A stretch of 35,134 bases of DNA, taken from assembly GCA_003142095.1 (NCBI GenBank), contig PLON01000026.1, positions 7,946 to 43,079 on the forward strand, given 5' to 3'. The position numbers and the translations under genes are program-made. Position 1 is the stretch's first letter; each line of letters opens with the position of its first letter. The stretch comes from Acidimicrobiaceae bacterium (GTDB taxonomy: Bacteria; Actinomycetota; Acidimicrobiia; Acidimicrobiales; RAAP-2). Below the pieces are notes generated by a model. It was not told the origin of the DNA. It searched no databases and worked only from the letters and a program-made list of their open reading frames with translations. Below, one piece after another: positions 10,076-21,710 of the stretch.

Positions 10076-11224
10076 ATGTTATATCGAACTCCAGAGTTGG
10101 GCGAAAGAGAACTAGAGGTACTCGGCCTAATCGACGATCTCGCCCAAAAATTGAGGCTGAGACTTCATGAACCGCATCGATGGTTCGGCTCGCTGAGACG
10201 CTCTCAATTTGCCCGAGCGGTACAGGGTTCCAACAGTATCGAGGGATATGAGGCGGCAGTCGATGACGCCGCCGCTATCGGGCTCGGGGAGGAGCCTCTT
10301 GACGCCGACGAGGAAACGCGCCTCGCCATTAAGGGATACTGCGACGCGATGACGTATGTCCTGCAACTTTCATCAGAGCCCAATTTTCATTACGGCGAAC
10401 AACTACTGCGAAGTCTTCACTTCATGATGACTTCGTACAATTTGAAGTTGCGTCCCGGACTTTGGAGAACTGGAGACATCTACGTCCGCAACGATGAGTC
10501 CGGCGAGATTGTGTATGAGGGCGCCGACATTGACGACGTCTCATCGCTGATGCATGAACTGGCCCTCGAACTCAACGCCGAGAACGATTGCCCTCTCATC
10601 GTTCGCGCGGGAATGGCTCATCTCAATCTTGTGATGATTCACCCGTTCAAGGACGGGAACGGAAGAATGGCGCGTTGTCTTCAGACGCTGGTGATGGCTC
10701 GAAACGGTGTGTTGTCTCCCGTCTTTTGCAGCATCGAAGAGTATCTAGGCAGTAATACTCCGGCGTATTACGACGTTCTCGCGGGTGTTGGCAAGGGTGC
10801 TTGGAATCCTTCGGGAGACGCGACCGAATGGGTGCGGTTCATATTGACCGCCCACTTGCGACAGGCCCGGACATTGCAAATACGCATCAAGGAAAGTGAA
10901 CGATTGTGGGGTGACCTTGAACGGCTGGTCGAACAAAACCGACTTCCCGACCGAACAATCTCTCCGCTCTTTGACGCGGCTATGAGATATCGAATACGAA
11001 ATGCCACGTATCGAGCGATCCTCAATCAATCAGATGAACAAATTACCGAGCAAGTAGCGGGTCGAGATCTGAAGCAGCTCACCGACAAGGGTCTCCTGAC
11101 CGCACACGGAAGCGCTCGCGGGCGCTTCTACACGGCCACTCCTCTACTCGCCGCTCTTCGTCAGGCGATCATCAACGAACGCGATCCGCAAGACGATTCA
11201 GATCCCTTCGCCATCGCCTCGTGA
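10076..11224 (+). CDS. Fic-family protein (probable AMPylase) with N-terminal inhibitory helix
   Basis: A 382-residue Fic/DOC protein. The catalytic motif HPFKDGNGRMAR is at 189-200 and is intact (His plus the anion-binding GNGR). Upstream, SNSIEG at 52-57 fits the (S/T)xxxE(G/N) inhibitory helix, so this looks like a class II Fic that holds itself inactive with the Glu blocking the ATP gamma-phosphate site. Known family members transfer AMP from ATP to a Thr, Ser or Tyr of a target protein; the target here is unknown. The C-terminal 100 residues look like a winged-helix domain. Base composition is lower in GC than its neighbours and the gene stands alone between two housekeeping operons, so it was probably acquired. 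The best ribosome site (GAAAGG at 10058-10063) is 12 nt from the ATG and weak. Confidence 0.88.
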   Translation: MLYRTPELGERELEVLGLIDDLAQKLRLRLHEPHRWFGSLRRSQFARAVQGSNSIEGYEAAVDDAAAIGLGEEPLDADEETRLAIKGYCDAMTYVLQLSSEPNFHYGEQLLRSLHFMMTSYNLKLRPGLWRTGDIYVRNDESGEIVYEGADIDDVSSLMHELALELNAENDCPLIVRAGMAHLNLVMIHPFKDGNGRMARCLQTLVMARNGVLSPVFCSIEEYLGSNTPAYYDVLAGVGKGAWNPSGDATEWVRFILTAHLRQARTLQIRIKESERLWGDLERLVEQNRLPDRTISPLFDAAMRYRIRNATYRAILNQSDEQITEQVAGRDLKQLTDKGLLTAHGSARGRFYTATPLLAALRQAIINERDPQDDSDPFAIAS

Positions 11225-11263
11225 CGATCTCGCGCGTCAACACTGTGATCGAGCCGCCGTGCT

Positions 11264-13752
<2,489 letters not shown>

Positions 13753-13753
<1 letters not shown>

Positions 13754-14139
13754 CAGCGGGCCTTTCTCTTTGCGTTGATGACGACCGCGAGCGAGTTCCG
13801 CACCGGCACGAGGTCGCGACGATAGTGGCGGTGAGTCTGTTCGAGCTTGCGACGCGCTTCGTCCGAGAGCGCTTGGATCTCGCCGTGTAGTTCGTCCACT
13901 GCGGCTTCGAGGGCCATGATGCGCTTCACACCTTCTAAGTTGACGCCCTCGTTGGTGAGCTCTTGAATACGACGCAGGGCCGTGAGGTCCTCTTCGCTAA
14001 AGCGTCGTGATCCGCCGCTCGTGCGTTCGGGGTGCAAGAGGCCACTGCGTTCGTAGTTGCGAAGCGTCTGCGGGTGCACGCCCGCGAGTTCGGCGAAGAC
14101 CGAGATGACGTAGACGGCGTGCAGCGGGCGATCAGTCAC
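13753..14139 (-). CDS. hspR: MerR-family heat-shock repressor HspR
   Basis: Autoregulatory repressor of actinobacterial dnaK and clpB genes, which uses DnaK as co-repressor. An N-terminal MerR-type winged helix is visible: [20 protein letters not shown] and [19 protein letters not shown], with a helical C-terminal part ([20 protein letters not shown]) and a basic tail. I chose the GTG at 14139 (128 residues, 8-bp overlap with dnaJ); a start at 14160 would add seven residues and overlap dnaJ by 29 bp. Its position as fourth gene of dnaK-grpE-dnaJ-hspR is the classical arrangement, and a HAIR-like operator lies upstream of dnaK. Confidence 0.92.
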
Positions 14140-15229
14140 TAGCGACCTCCGCCTCATCACTTTCGTTGAGCGCCGTCGCCAGCTGTTCGACCAGCGTGCG
14201 CTGGCGCTTGGTCAGTTTCTTCGGCACGGCAACGCTGACCGTAACGAGAAGATCACCGCTCGCGTTCCTCCCGTGGGCCGGAACGCCGCGACCTTTCACT
14301 CGCATGGTGGTACCCGGCTGGGTGCCCGCCGGAATCTTCAGCGTGACGGGCCCGTCGAGCGTGGGCACCTCGACGGTCGCGCCGAGCATGACCTGCGTGA
14401 GAGGCACCTTCACATTCGTCGTGACGTTGCGTCCTCGTCGGTCGAAGCGCAGATCAGAGGTCACGTGCACGTCCACGTAGAGGTCGCCGGCCGGCCCGCC
14501 GTGGACGCCGGGGCTGCCCTTACTCTTCAGGCGAATGCGCTGACCGTCGACGACTCCCGGCGGGATGCGCACGTTGACGCGGCGCGACGACGGTTCGCGA
14601 CCCGTGCCGTGACAGGTCGGACAGGCGACGGCGAAGTGGCCGCCGCGACCCTGACAGACGGGACAGACGCTCGACATCGCGAAGGGTCCCTGATCGTCGT
14701 TGATGACGCCGCGACCTTGACAGCGCTCGCAGGTGACGAACTCGCTACCCGGAGCGCCGCCCGTGCCCTTGCACGTGTGACAGGCCTCGTTGGTCGGCAG
14801 ATTCACCGTCGTGGTGACGCCGATCACCGCGTCGCGAAAACTTAAATGCAGGGCGGTCTCTAAATCTGCGCCGCGTTGGGGCTGAGAGCGCTGGCGGCGC
14901 GAGTTGCCAAAGAGTCCGCCAAAGAGGTCGCCGAGGTCCGAGAAGTCGCCCGTTTGAAAGTTGAAGCCACCGGTGCCCGTTCCGCCCAGACCGCTCGCGG
15001 CCGGACCGTGGCGTCGTACCTCGTCGTACTCCTTGCGCTTCACGTCGTCGCCGAGGACGTCGTAGGCGACCGAGATCTCCTTGAACTTCTCCTCGGAGCC
15101 GGGGTGCGTGTCGGGGTGGAACTGCTTCGCGAGTTTGCGGTACGCGCGGGTGATCTCTTTATCGGTCGCGCTCGAGGTCAATCCGAGCACCTTGTAGTAG
15201 TCCTTGTCGAACCACTCACGTTCGGCCAT
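14132..15229 (-). CDS. dnaJ: Co-chaperone DnaJ
   Basis: Hsp40 partner that delivers substrates to DnaK and stimulates its ATPase. The 365 residues show a J domain with HPD at 38-40, a Gly/Phe-rich linker, four CxxCxGxG zinc repeats (CHTCKGTG, CERCQGRG, CPVCQGRG, CPTCHGTG) and two C-terminal substrate-binding domains. It is of the full type I class. It starts 9 bp after grpE and overlaps hspR by 8 bp. Confidence 0.95.
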   Translation of the reverse strand: MAEREWFDKDYYKVLGLTSSATDKEITRAYRKLAKQFHPDTHPGSEEKFKEISVAYDVLGDDVKRKEYDEVRRHGPAASGLGGTGTGGFNFQTGDFSDLGDLFGGLFGNSRRQRSQPQRGADLETALHLSFRDAVIGVTTTVNLPTNEACHTCKGTGGAPGSEFVTCERCQGRGVINDDQGPFAMSSVCPVCQGRGGHFAVACPTCHGTGREPSSRRVNVRIPPGVVDGQRIRLKSKGSPGVHGGPAGDLYVDVHVTSDLRFDRRGRNVTTNVKVPLTQVMLGATVEVPTLDGPVTLKIPAGTQPGTTMRVKGRGVPAHGRNASGDLLVTVSVAVPKKLTKRQRTLVEQLATALNESDEAEVASD

Positions 15230-15238
15230 TACTACCTA

Positions 15239-15754
15239 CTACCCCAGAACTTTCACCATGGCGGGACGCAGGACAACACCCTTCCAGCGATAGCCCGCGC
15301 GCAGCACGTCGTCGACGATCGGCCCTTGGTCGTTGTCGGTGTCGTCGTGGGGCGCGTGCGCAACGGCGTCGTGCACCTGGGGGTCGAAGGCCACGCCCGC
15401 GGCGTCAATACGCTCGAGTCCCTCCTTCGCGAGTGCGTCGAGCAAGAGTCCGCGGGTCTGAGTAAGAGCCTGCGCCTCCTCGCTCTCCACGTCGGCGAAG
15501 TGGGCCTGGGCGTAGTCGAAGGCGTCGAGCGCCGGCAGAAGCTTCACGACAATGTCGCCGGCCGCGCGCGTCGCCGCGTCGACGGTGGCGCGCGTCATGC
15601 GCTTACGGTAGTTCTCGAAGTCGGCTTGGAGGCGTTGCAAGGCGTCAAGGTACTCGTCGCGCTGGCGCTCGGCCTCACTTCGATCGTCAAACGCTTCGGT
15701 GGCGTCGTCTTCCAACGACGCCACCGGTTCGTTCTCTACAACCTCGTCGCTCAT
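15239..15754 (-). CDS. grpE: Nucleotide exchange factor GrpE
   Basis: Dimeric nucleotide exchange factor for DnaK. The 171 residues have an acidic, disordered N terminus, a long helix with heptad character ([20 protein letters not shown]), the family signature NYRKRMTRA and a C-terminal beta domain with [14 protein letters not shown] and [16 protein letters not shown]. The ATG overlaps the dnaK stop by 4 bp (ATGA), implying coupled translation. Confidence 0.94.
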   Translation of the reverse strand: MSDEVVENEPVASLEDDATEAFDDRSEAERQRDEYLDALQRLQADFENYRKRMTRATVDAATRAAGDIVVKLLPALDAFDYAQAHFADVESEEAQALTQTRGLLLDALAKEGLERIDAAGVAFDPQVHDAVAHAPHDDTDNDQGPIVDDVLRAGYRWKGVVLRPAMVKVLG

Positions 15755-17565
15755 TCGTCCACGATCTCCGCGTCGACGATGTCGTCATCGTCGCTGGCCG
15801 GAACGGCGGGCTCGTTAATGTTCGACTTCGCCGCCTCTTCGTAGAGACGCTGGCTGAAGCCCTGGCTCGCGCTGAGCAACTTCTCGGTCCCGGCCTTGAT
15901 GGCCTCGAGGTCGGTGCCCGCGAGAGCCTCTTTCAACGTGGCGAGGGCGCCTTCGACGTCCTCACGCTCGCTGCCCTGGAACGATTCGGCCTGGTCTTTC
16001 AGCAACTTCTCGGTGGAGTACACCAGTCCGTCCGCGTTGTTGCGCACCTCCGCCTCATCACGACGATTGCGGTCGTCTTCGGCGTGCGCCTCGGCGTCAC
16101 GAACCATACGGTCGATCTCCTCTTTCGAGAGAGACGATCCGCCGGTGATGGTCATCGACTGGGTTGCGCCCGTCGCCTGGTCCTTCGCCGAGACGTGCAC
16201 GATGCCGTTCGCGTCGATGTCGAAGGTGACTTCGATCTGGGGCATGCCGCGCGGCGCCGGTGGGATACCCACCAGTTGGAACTTGCCGAGCGTCTGGTTG
16301 TAGGACGCCATCTCGCGCTCACCCTGGAGAACGTGCACCTCAACCGAAGGCTGATTGTCGTCGGCCGTGGTGAAGTTCTGCGACTTCTTCGTCGGGATGG
16401 TGGTGTTGCGCTCGATGATCTTCGTCATGACGCCGCCCTTGGTCTCAATGCCGAGCGACAACGGGGTCACGTCGAGAAGAAGAATGTCCTTCACGTCGCC
16501 CTTCAATACGCCCGCCTGCACGGCGGCGCCGATGGCGACCACTTCGTCGGGGTTCACGCTCTTGTTGGGCTCTTTGCCGGTCACCTTGGTGACGAGCTCT
16601 TGCACCGCAGGAATACGCGTCGATCCGCCGACCATGATGACGTGGTCGATCTTGTCGAGGGTCAGACCCGCGTCCTTGATCGCCTGGTCGAAGGGTCCGC
16701 GGCAGCGGTCCACGAGGTCTGAGGTCAGCTCGTTGAACTTGGCGCGCGTCAACTTGATGTCGAGGTGCTTCGGGCCCTCGGCCGTCGCGGTAATGAAGGG
16801 CAGGTTGACCTGGGTCTCTTGAACCGCGGAGAGTTCGATCTTCGCCTTCTCCGAGGCCTCCTTCAGACGCTGCACGGCCATCTTGTCGTTCGCGAGGTCC
16901 ACGCCTTCGGTGTCCTTGAACGTCTTGACGAGCCAGTTCATCACGGCGTCGTCCCAGTCGTCACCACCGAGATGGGTGTCACCGTGGGTTGACTTCACTT
17001 CGAAGACGCCGTCGGCGATCTCGAGCACCGAGACGTCGAACGTGCCGCCACCGAGGTCGAAGACCAGCACGGTCTGCTCGGCCGGACCCTTGTCGAGCCC
17101 GTAGGCCAGAGCGGCCGCGGTCGGCTCGTTCACAATCCGCAACACTTCGAGGCCGGCAATCTGACCGGCTTCTTTGGTGGCGGTGCGCTGGGCGTCGTTG
17201 AAGTAGGCCGGCACCGTGATGACGGCCTGGTTGACGGTGTCGCCGAGGTAGGCCTCGGCGTCACGCTTTAACTTCTGCAAGATGCGCGCCGAAATCTCCT
17301 GAGCGGTGTACTTGGTGCCGTCGATGTCGACGCTCCAGTTTTCGCCCATGTGGCGCTTGACGGACCGGATTGTCCGGTCGGGGTTGGTGATCGCCTGACG
17401 CTTCGCGACCTCGCCGACCAGCACTTCGCCCGTCTTCGAGAAGCCCACCACCGAGGGGGTAGTGCGGCTGCCTTCGGCGTTAGGGATCACGACGGGCTCT
17501 CCCGCCTCGAGCGCGCTCACCACTGAGTTGGTCGTACCGAGGTCGATACCGACTGCCTTTGCCAT
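15751..17565 (-). CDS. dnaK: Chaperone DnaK (Hsp70)
   Basis: ATP-driven Hsp70 chaperone, first gene of the heat-shock operon. The 604 residues begin [16 protein letters not shown] (phosphate-1 loop), with [14 protein letters not shown] (phosphate-2), [13 protein letters not shown], the linker [13 protein letters not shown] and a substrate domain, then a helical lid ending in acidic residues. A strong ribosome site AAGGAG lies 6 nt before the ATG (17572-17577 on the plus strand). Upstream are a sigma70-like promoter and a HAIR-like operator. No unusual residues were seen. Confidence 0.97.
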   Translation of the reverse strand: MAKAVGIDLGTTNSVVSALEAGEPVVIPNAEGSRTTPSVVGFSKTGEVLVGEVAKRQAITNPDRTIRSVKRHMGENWSVDIDGTKYTAQEISARILQKLKRDAEAYLGDTVNQAVITVPAYFNDAQRTATKEAGQIAGLEVLRIVNEPTAAALAYGLDKGPAEQTVLVFDLGGGTFDVSVLEIADGVFEVKSTHGDTHLGGDDWDDAVMNWLVKTFKDTEGVDLANDKMAVQRLKEASEKAKIELSAVQETQVNLPFITATAEGPKHLDIKLTRAKFNELTSDLVDRCRGPFDQAIKDAGLTLDKIDHVIMVGGSTRIPAVQELVTKVTGKEPNKSVNPDEVVAIGAAVQAGVLKGDVKDILLLDVTPLSLGIETKGGVMTKIIERNTTIPTKKSQNFTTADDNQPSVEVHVLQGEREMASYNQTLGKFQLVGIPPAPRGMPQIEVTFDIDANGIVHVSAKDQATGATQSMTITGGSSLSKEEIDRMVRDAEAHAEDDRNRRDEAEVRNNADGLVYSTEKLLKDQAESFQGSEREDVEGALATLKEALAGTDLEAIKAGTEKLLSASQGFSQRLYEEAAKSNINEPAVPASDDDDIVDAEIVDE

Positions 17566-17630
17566 GAAAAACTCCTTATTTCGGTCTCTGGACCGCCGGT
17601 ACGTCCGGACCGCCAGAATTCACAACTACA

Positions 17631-17660
17631 ATAATACAGAGTTGAGCCCCTGCTTGTCAA
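17631..17660 (-). promoter_or_regulatory. Probable dnaK promoter
   Basis: On the minus strand TTGACA (plus positions 17655-17660) is followed after 18 bp by TATTAT (17631-17636). The -35 is a perfect consensus. A transcript starting near 17624 would have a leader of about 60 nt before the dnaK ATG. The -35 lies inside the HAIR-like inverted repeat. Confidence 0.65.
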
Positions 17661-17661
17661 G
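17641..17661. promoter_or_regulatory. HAIR-like operator for HspR
   Basis: Read on the minus strand the 21 bp are CTTGACA-N7-GCTCAAC. The known HspR-associated inverted repeat is CTTGAGT-N7-ACTCAAG, so arm length and spacing are identical and 10 of 14 arm bases agree. It covers the dnaK -35 box, and hspR is in the operon it would control, which fits autoregulation by promoter blocking. Confidence 0.6.
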
Positions 17662-17759
17662 AATAATTACAAGGTTAGTAATAAGTAAGAATTAAACCGT
17701 ATTTTTAACGGCCTCTAGCCCGCTAGTACGAAAAAGCGTGGCAGTACTACCATTTGAAA

Positions 17760-18515
17760 GTGCCCGACCTCGTACTCCTGCGCCACGGTCGCTCCGAGTG
17801 GAACGACCTCAACCTCTTTACCGGCTGGCAGGACGTGGATCTGTCCCCCGCGGGCGAGGCCGAGTCCCGGGTGGCCGGCGAGCTCTTGGCGGCCGCGCCC
17901 GACCTGGACCTACGGGTCGTGCACACCTCCCTTCTGACGAGGGCCATCCGAACGGCCAATATTGCCCTGTACACCGCCGGGCGCTCGTGGCTTCCCGTCC
18001 GGCGCAGCTGGCGACTCAACGAGCGCCACTACGGCGATCTCACGGGTAAGGACAAAAAGCAGACCGCCGACGAGTTCGGCCTCGAGCAGGTGAAGATCTG
18101 GCGGCGCTCCTTCGACGTCGCGCCGCCGCTCCTCCCCCTCGACGACCCGCGCAACAACCGCTTCGACCCCCGCTACCGCGACGTCGCGGCGGAGTTGATT
18201 CCCCGCAGCGAATGCCTGAAGGACGTCGTCACTCGCGCGACGCCGTATTTGCGTGATGTGATGAGTGAGGACTTGCGTAGCGAAGGAGTGAAGGGCGGCG
18301 CGGTGTTAGTCGTGGCGCACGGTAACTCGATTCGTGCACTGCGCATGGTGCTCGAGAATATTGGCGAAGACGAGATCGCCGACATCGAGATTCCAACGGG
18401 CATTCCCTACCGGCTAACCCTCGACCACCAGCTCAACGTCTTAGCGGCCAACTATCTGGGCGACGCCGAGGCGGCCGCGCGCGCGGCTGAGGCCGTGGCG
18501 CGCCAGGCGGGTTAA
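17760..18515 (+). CDS. gpmA: Phosphoglycerate mutase, 2,3-BPG-dependent
   Basis: Glycolytic enzyme interconverting 3- and 2-phosphoglycerate. It has the phosphohistidine motif LLRHGRSEWN near the N terminus, LNERHYGDLTGKDK at about 86-99 and VVAHGNSIRALRM with the second active-site His. The length (about 250 residues) and the tail suit the dPGM family. Two starts are possible: TTG at 17754 (MKVPDL) or GTG at 17760 (MPDLVLLRHG). I prefer the GTG because TACCAT at 17748-17753 ends exactly 6 nt before it, as in other apparently leaderless genes here; neither start has a ribosome site. A remnant of a second copy of this gene's 3' end lies beyond chrA. Confidence 0.9.
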   Translation: MPDLVLLRHGRSEWNDLNLFTGWQDVDLSPAGEAESRVAGELLAAAPDLDLRVVHTSLLTRAIRTANIALYTAGRSWLPVRRSWRLNERHYGDLTGKDKKQTADEFGLEQVKIWRRSFDVAPPLLPLDDPRNNRFDPRYRDVAAELIPRSECLKDVVTRATPYLRDVMSEDLRSEGVKGGAVLVVAHGNSIRALRMVLENIGEDEIADIEIPTGIPYRLTLDHQLNVLAANYLGDAEAAARAAEAVARQAG

Positions 18516-18624
18516 AAAGCTCGCACCTCACGCCGCGCGAGTCTCCGCGGTGTGCGAAAGTTCACTGCATGTCTCGCGCTCCGACAGGATCGTGCACGTC
18601 GCACGAATCGGCGCCCCGACCAAG

Positions 18625-19785
18625 ATGAGCCCGTCGCCACCGCGTGAGCGAGTCAGACTCCTCGTCATTGCACGCGAGTGGTCGCGCCTGGGCTGTATCG
18701 GCTTCGGTGGGCCGCCGACGCACATTGCGCTGCTGAGAAAACTGTGCGTCGACAAGAACGAGTGGATGGACGCCAGCGAGTTCGAAGACGCCATTGCGAC
18801 GACGAACCTCTTGCCGGGACCGGCCTCGACGCAGCTCGCCATCTACTGCGCGTGGCGACTGCGTGGTCGTGTGGGGGCGATCCTCGGGGGAGTCTGCTTC
18901 ATTATCCCGGGGCTCGTCATCATCCTCGCGCTCTCGAGCGTGTACCTCGCTCATCATCCGCCGACGTGGATTCTCGGCGCCACGGCCGGAGCCGGGGCCG
19001 CCGTGTCGGCGGTGGCGCTGTCCGCGGCGTGGCGACTCGTGCCGGCGAGTTGGACGAGACGTGCGCCTGGCCGTGGCGCCACGGCGCGCTGGACTATCTA
19101 CGCAGTGATCGGCGGCGCGACCAGCGCGGGCGTGGGCGAGTACCTCGTGCTTGCGCTTATCGGATGCGGCGTAGTTGAGATCTTGCTGCGTCGAAGACCA
19201 CGACAGTCTCCCGCTCTTGTGGTCGCCGGCGCGTCAGCGCACCTCGCCGTCGTGGGTGGACTCGGCGCGCTGACCTGGGTGGCGCTCAAGGTGGGCGCCC
19301 TCTCGTACGGTGGGGGCTTCGTCATCATCCCGTTGATGCAGCACGACGTGGTGACGACCTATCACTGGATGAACGCGACGCAGTTTCTGGGCGCCGTGGC
19401 GCTCGGACAACTCACGCCCGGTCCCGTCGTGCAGACCGTGGCGGTCGTGGGTTGCGCCGCCGCGGGTATCGGTGGTGGGCTGCTGGCGGCGGCGGTCGCC
19501 TTCACGCCATCGTTTTTCTTCGTGCTCGTGGGCGCGCCGCGATTCGATCGCGTGCGCACGAACAACACGGTCCGATCATTTTTCGCGGGCGCCGGCCCGG
19601 CGGTCATTGGCGCCATCGCCGGTTCGGCCATTCCTCTCGGCCTCGCCCTGCAGTTCACGTGGCAGATCCCCATTCTGGCCGGTGCACTTACGTGGCTCTT
19701 CGTCGCTCGCCGCGGCGTCGTCAGTGCGTTCGTCCTCGCCGGGCTGACCGGAACGGCGCTCGCTCTCGCGGGAGTGCACGTATGA
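18625..19785 (+). CDS. chrA: Chromate transporter ChrA
   Basis: CHR-family membrane protein with two homologous halves; family members export chromate and give resistance. Each half begins with its own motif: GCIGFGGPPTHIALLR with NLLPGPASTQLA in the first, and GALSYGGGFVIIPLMQ with GQLTPGPVVQTVA in the second. About ten hydrophobic segments are visible. The ATG at 18625 (386 residues) is preferred over the first in-frame ATG at 18550, whose extra 25 residues look unlike the family N terminus. It begins about 110 bp after gpmA on the same strand, and its stop abuts a gpmA-like remnant, suggesting it was inserted beside or into a duplicated gpmA end. Confidence 0.9.
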   Translation: MSPSPPRERVRLLVIAREWSRLGCIGFGGPPTHIALLRKLCVDKNEWMDASEFEDAIATTNLLPGPASTQLAIYCAWRLRGRVGAILGGVCFIIPGLVIILALSSVYLAHHPPTWILGATAGAGAAVSAVALSAAWRLVPASWTRRAPGRGATARWTIYAVIGGATSAGVGEYLVLALIGCGVVEILLRRRPRQSPALVVAGASAHLAVVGGLGALTWVALKVGALSYGGGFVIIPLMQHDVVTTYHWMNATQFLGAVALGQLTPGPVVQTVAVVGCAAAGIGGGLLAAAVAFTPSFFFVLVGAPRFDRVRTNNTVRSFFAGAGPAVIGAIAGSAIPLGLALQFTWQIPILAGALTWLFVARRGVVSAFVLAGLTGTALALAGVHV

Positions 19786-19792
19786 GGGCACT

Positions 19793-19873
19793 CTCCACGC
19801 CCTGGCGGCGAACTACCTCGACGTCTCCCTGACCGCCACGAAGGCCGCCGAGGTAGTCGCGCGCCAGGCCGGC
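19793..19873 (+). pseudogene. Remnant of a second gpmA 3' end
   Basis: Directly behind the chrA stop, this stretch translates to LHALAANYLDV...KAAEVVARQAG. Over 27 codons 17 are identical to the C terminus of the upstream gpmA (LNVLAANYLGD...RAAEAVARQAG). There is no start codon and no upstream part, and the frame runs on without a stop into the convergent glnB end. It is best read as the tail of a lost gpmA copy separated from its body by the chrA insertion or by a deletion within a tandem duplication. Confidence 0.75.
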
Positions 19874-19876
19874 CCC

Positions 19877-20215
19877 TTAGAGGGCCTCGGGCCCTCGTTC
19901 ATTGGTGCGGATGCGCACGACGTGCTCGACGTCGGTCACCCAGGCCATCCCGTCACCGACGGTGTCGGTGCGAGCGGCGTTCACGATTGCGTCAATGAGT
20001 TGATCGACGACCTCGTCGGTGCAGATGATTTCGATCTGGATCTTGTCAACGAAGTCGAAGACGTATTCCTTGCCGCGAAAGACCTCAACGTGGCCTCCCG
20101 TGTGACCGGAACCCTTCACCTGGCTTACGGTAAGTCCCGTGACGCCCACTTCTTTGACAGCGACCTTGACCTCGTCAAGCTTGAACGGCTTGACGACTGC
20201 GGTGACTAGTTTCAT
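19877..20215 (-). CDS. glnB: Nitrogen regulatory protein P-II (GlnB/GlnK type)
   Basis: Trimeric signal protein that senses 2-oxoglutarate and ATP/ADP and, when paired with amt, usually gates the ammonium channel. The 112 residues begin MKLVTAVVKPFKLDEVK. The T-loop segment EVFRGKEYVFDFVDK carries Tyr51, the residue modified in this family (uridylylated in proteobacteria, adenylylated in actinobacteria). GDGMAWVTDVEHVVRIRTNERG completes the nucleotide site. It lies 9 bp behind amt on the same strand, the usual amt-glnK pairing, so glnK would be an equally good name. Confidence 0.93.
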   Translation of the reverse strand: MKLVTAVVKPFKLDEVKVAVKEVGVTGLTVSQVKGSGHTGGHVEVFRGKEYVFDFVDKIQIEIICTDEVVDQLIDAIVNAARTDTVGDGMAWVTDVEHVVRIRTNERGPEAL

Positions 20216-20224
20216 TCTCTCTCC

Positions 20225-21640
20225 TTAGACGTTGTCTGAGTGGACGTGACTGGGGGTTTGCATCGGTTCACCGAAGGTCGGCTCGGGGAACGCTTCTTCC
20301 TCGTGGATCGCAATGTCGCCTTCGCGCAACACGTCGTCCGACTCTCGTAGGCCACCGACCAAGAACTTAACCACGGTGAAGACGATGAACGTCCCGAAGG
20401 CCGTCCAACAGATAATCCACACCGCGGCGAGGCACTGTTCCCAGAGTTGATGGAACGAGTGACCATAGAACCAACCGGCCACGTGAATGTTGCCCGGTCC
20501 CTTGAAGTTCTTGCCCTTAACGCCGTACTCCACCATGCTGGGGTCGGCCAAGATGCCCACGAGAAGCCCCCCGGTCAGACCGGCGAATCCGTGGGTGTAG
20601 ACCACGCCGAGCGCGTCGTCGACCAAGGAGAAGGGGCGGAGCTTCGAGATGTAGGTCCACGCAATCCAGACAATCGAGGAGGCAATGACGCCCACGCAGA
20701 TCGCGCCGACTCCGTTCACCCACCCGGCGCTCGGAGTGATGGCGACGAGCCCACAGATCATGCCGTTGATGGCTCCGAGGAACGTGGGTTTCTTTTGCTT
20801 GGAGAGGAACATGTCCCAGAAGATCCAGGTGAGGAGTCCCGCCGCGGTCGCCACGTTGGTGTTGAGCACGGCCGCCGCCGCGTCAGCGCCGGCGTAGAAG
20901 GGGTCGCCACCGTTAAAGCCGTTCCAGCCGAGCCAGAGTATTCCCGCTCCGACCGCGACCATCATTAAGTTGCTCGGAAAGGCGTTCTCTCGATCCTGCC
21001 AGCGACGCGGTCCAACCATCCACGCACCGACGAAGGCCGCGACCCCGGCCGAAAGGTGAATGACGTAGCCACCGGAGTAGTCCACGGCACCCTTCTGGGC
21101 GAAGAAGCCGCCACCCCAGAGCAGGGCCGCGTTGACGCAGTAGACCATCGTGATCCACAGCGGCACAATGAGGAGCCACGCCTTGAACTTGAGGCGTCCG
21201 ACGAGCGCTCCCAAGAACAAGATGGGCGTAATCGCGGCGAACACGAACTGGAAGTACGCGAGGGTCGCCGTCGGGAAGTGGAACGGCACCAGAGTGTTGG
21301 CCCCCGACACCGCCTGGCCCTGCTCGGAACTGGACGTCGCGAGTGGTTCGAAGTGGCCAATGAAGCCGCTCCAGAACGATCCCGTTGCGCCAAAGTGCGA
21401 CAACGGACCAAAGGCCATGTTGTAGCCCCAGAGCATCCACACGATGAGGGTGAGTGAGAACGCGCTGAAGGTCATCAACATGGTGTTGACGATCCACTTC
21501 TTACGCACCAGCCCGCCGTAGAGCACGGCGAGACCGGGCAGGCTCATCAACCCGACCAGGGTCGCGGAGACGAGTTGCCAGGTATTGTCCCCCGAGTTCA
21601 GCCAACTGGGATACGCAATGTTGGTCGCTGCTGTGAGCAC
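20225..21640 (-). CDS. amt: Ammonium transporter Amt
   Basis: Trimeric ammonium channel of the cytoplasmic membrane. The GTG at 21640 is preferred: AGGAG lies 5 nt upstream, and the 471-residue product begins MLTAATNIAYPSWLNSGDNT. About eleven membrane spans are visible, with typical segments LPGLAVLYGGLVRKKWIVN, DYSGGYVIHLSAGVAAFVGA and VYTHGFAGLTGG. It has no obvious cleavable signal peptide. The tail after the last helix is acidic and cytoplasmic. A GlnR-box-like array lies about 70-108 bp upstream, indicating induction under nitrogen limitation together with glnB. Confidence 0.94.
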   Translation of the reverse strand: MLTAATNIAYPSWLNSGDNTWQLVSATLVGLMSLPGLAVLYGGLVRKKWIVNTMLMTFSAFSLTLIVWMLWGYNMAFGPLSHFGATGSFWSGFIGHFEPLATSSSEQGQAVSGANTLVPFHFPTATLAYFQFVFAAITPILFLGALVGRLKFKAWLLIVPLWITMVYCVNAALLWGGGFFAQKGAVDYSGGYVIHLSAGVAAFVGAWMVGPRRWQDRENAFPSNLMMVAVGAGILWLGWNGFNGGDPFYAGADAAAAVLNTNVATAAGLLTWIFWDMFLSKQKKPTFLGAINGMICGLVAITPSAGWVNGVGAICVGVIASSIVWIAWTYISKLRPFSLVDDALGVVYTHGFAGLTGGLLVGILADPSMVEYGVKGKNFKGPGNIHVAGWFYGHSFHQLWEQCLAAVWIICWTAFGTFIVFTVVKFLVGGLRESDDVLREGDIAIHEEEAFPEPTFGEPMQTPSHVHSDNV

Positions 21641-21710
21641 GTCTACTCCTCTGTTTCTAGGAGAGGGCGGCGTTGACCTCAATTTCTTGAGATCAGTGTG
21701 CCAAACGTGG

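Noticed and set aside
9900-10115. 71-codon plus-strand frame before fic
   Set aside because: It overlaps the fic start, has no ribosome site and no recognisable pattern; an upstream leader peptide cannot be excluded but is unsupported.
14876-15844. 322-codon plus-strand frame opposite dnaJ and grpE
   Set aside because: It lies antisense to well-identified chaperone genes and shows only shadow coding character.
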